From contig JABAKD010000006.1 in NCBI GenBank assembly GCA_012845835.1, positions 8,580,137 through 8,644,136 on the forward strand: DNA of 64,000 bases. The letters are read 5' to 3'. Below are positions 63,205 to 64,000 of this stretch, in pieces. The position numbers and the translations under genes were made by a program. The first letter of the stretch is position 1. Each line of letters opens with the position of its first letter. Source of the stretch: Undaria pinnatifida. Taxonomy: Eukaryota > Sar > Phaeophyceae > Laminariales > Alariaceae. The notes under the pieces are model-generated. The model was not told the origin of the DNA, searched no databases, and worked only from the letters and a program-made list of their open reading frames with translations.

Positions 63205-64000
63205 AAAAATACCCTCCAGCTGTAAGATGGAAGATTTCGTCGAAACTCATCTTTGCAAGCTGTGTGTGATACTCCGATCGCGCGCATTACGAGTTGTGTG
63301 TCCTCATTAAGGATATAGGTCGGCGACTCCCCTTACAACTACAGTGTAGCTATCAGGGTCAACAGGATGATTTTAGTCAGTCTGTGCGCGGAAACTATAA
63401 AACCCGTTTCTGAGGGGGACAAAATCTGACAGCTGTGAAGGGAAATGTATCCTTTTATCAAGTGAATCTTGTAAGTCGAATAACCGGTGAGGGGGGTGGG
63501 GCGGAGTTTTGAAGGACGTGGGGGCTGGTTTTGATCAAAAGCGAGCGGGTTTGGAGGGGGGGGGGCGGGGGGGGGAAAGGGGGCAATTTGTGCATGTAAG
63601 CAATCAATCCTTTCGAGGGGATAAATCTGACGGTTTTGGCACCAGTATGTTATTGGGGGCGGGGGGGGGGGGGGGGGGGGGGGCGGGGGGGGGCGGGGGG
63701 GGGCGGGGGGGGCAGCTCAATATGTGCCTGGAAACTATACATTATTTTGACAAGATAAATGTGACGGTTTTGGAAATAATACATCAGTTTATCATGTATA
63801 TCCTGGGGTAAGTCGTACAATCAGTGAGCAAAGAGAGGGTGGAGTGTTCGAGGGGGTGGGGTTGGGATGGGTTGGGGGGGAGGTGGGGGGTGGGGGCGGG
63901 GGGGGGGCTGGAGGGGGGGGGGGGGGGAGGAAGGGCTTTAGGTGAGGGGTTTGTTATACGTGTGGTGCTAGGTCTAGGCGATGGTGCGGCTGATGGGGAA
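63205..64000 (+). repeat. G-rich repeat family, copy 6 (cut by window end)
   Basis: Core at 63,217-63,270, then CTCCGATCGCGCGCATTACG, ACTATAAAACCCGTTTCTGA, a G-rich block at 63,555-63,580, a long G/C-punctuated run at 63,655-63,712, TGTGCCTGGAAACTATACAT, another G-rich block at 63,850-63,935 and CTAGGTCTAGGCGATGGTGC. It continues beyond the window. Confidence 0.85.

Overview
This window looks like repeat-dominated intergenic DNA from a nuclear eukaryotic genome. Supporting signs are GT-AG splice junctions, Ty3/gypsy (chromodomain type) and Ty1/copia remnants, tRNA-derived SINEs, TA-flanked inverted-repeat DNA transposons, many minisatellites and no dense array of long ORFs. A photosynthetic stramenopile, perhaps a brown alga, is my best guess. 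That rests on the style of the gypsy Pol C-terminus and of the small stand-alone SET proteins, not on any database search. No bacterial operons, rRNA genes, CRISPR arrays or intact tRNA genes were seen.

Layout. 1-5 kb: a nested MITE pair, a 141-bp tandem repeat, an orphan last exon of a SET-domain gene (3,750-4,049) and two minisatellites. 6.2-7.9 kb: a decayed gypsy integrase/chromodomain remnant. 8-11.4 kb: tandem repeats (107, 163 and 99 bp units) and a solo gypsy LTR. 12.5-14.75 kb: long MITEs and a 983-bp TA-flanked element sitting inside one unit of a 194-bp tandem repeat, so the empty site is visible next door. 20.5-21.5 kb: the first copy of a poly-G-bearing repeat family. 24-26.6 kb: a cluster of MITEs and a small copia RT fragment. 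28.3-28.9 kb: a degenerate ~43-bp minisatellite. 32.6-35.5 kb (minus): the best gene of the window, a two-exon SET/post-SET protein with an intron filled by MITEs. 38.8-46.6 kb: SINEs, G-rich repeats and a 1.35-kb duplication. 47.5-49.4 kb: a structured repeat followed by a ~1.43-kb inverted-repeat element carrying a Cys/His-rich coding segment. 49.4-52.6 kb: G-rich repeats in a 1.42-kb tandem duplication. 54-55.4 kb: tRNA-related SINE-like units. 55.48-58.18 kb (minus): an internally deleted gypsy element with both LTRs, PBS and PPT. 58.8-61.6 kb: structured repeats and a SINE. 62.5 kb: an acidic-tailed ORF. 63.2-64.0 kb: another G-rich repeat cut by the window edge.

Few genes can be supported: the split SET protein, its orphan paralogous exon, the zinc-finger-like ORF and the acidic ORF. 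Everything else is transposon-derived or unassigned. The main biological interest is in the repeats: a gypsy Pol with a Tudor-like extension after its chromodomain, a primer-binding site reaching through the whole T-arm of its tRNA, six same-strand G-rich repeats sharing a ~50-bp core, and hairpin repeats with a compensatory stem change.
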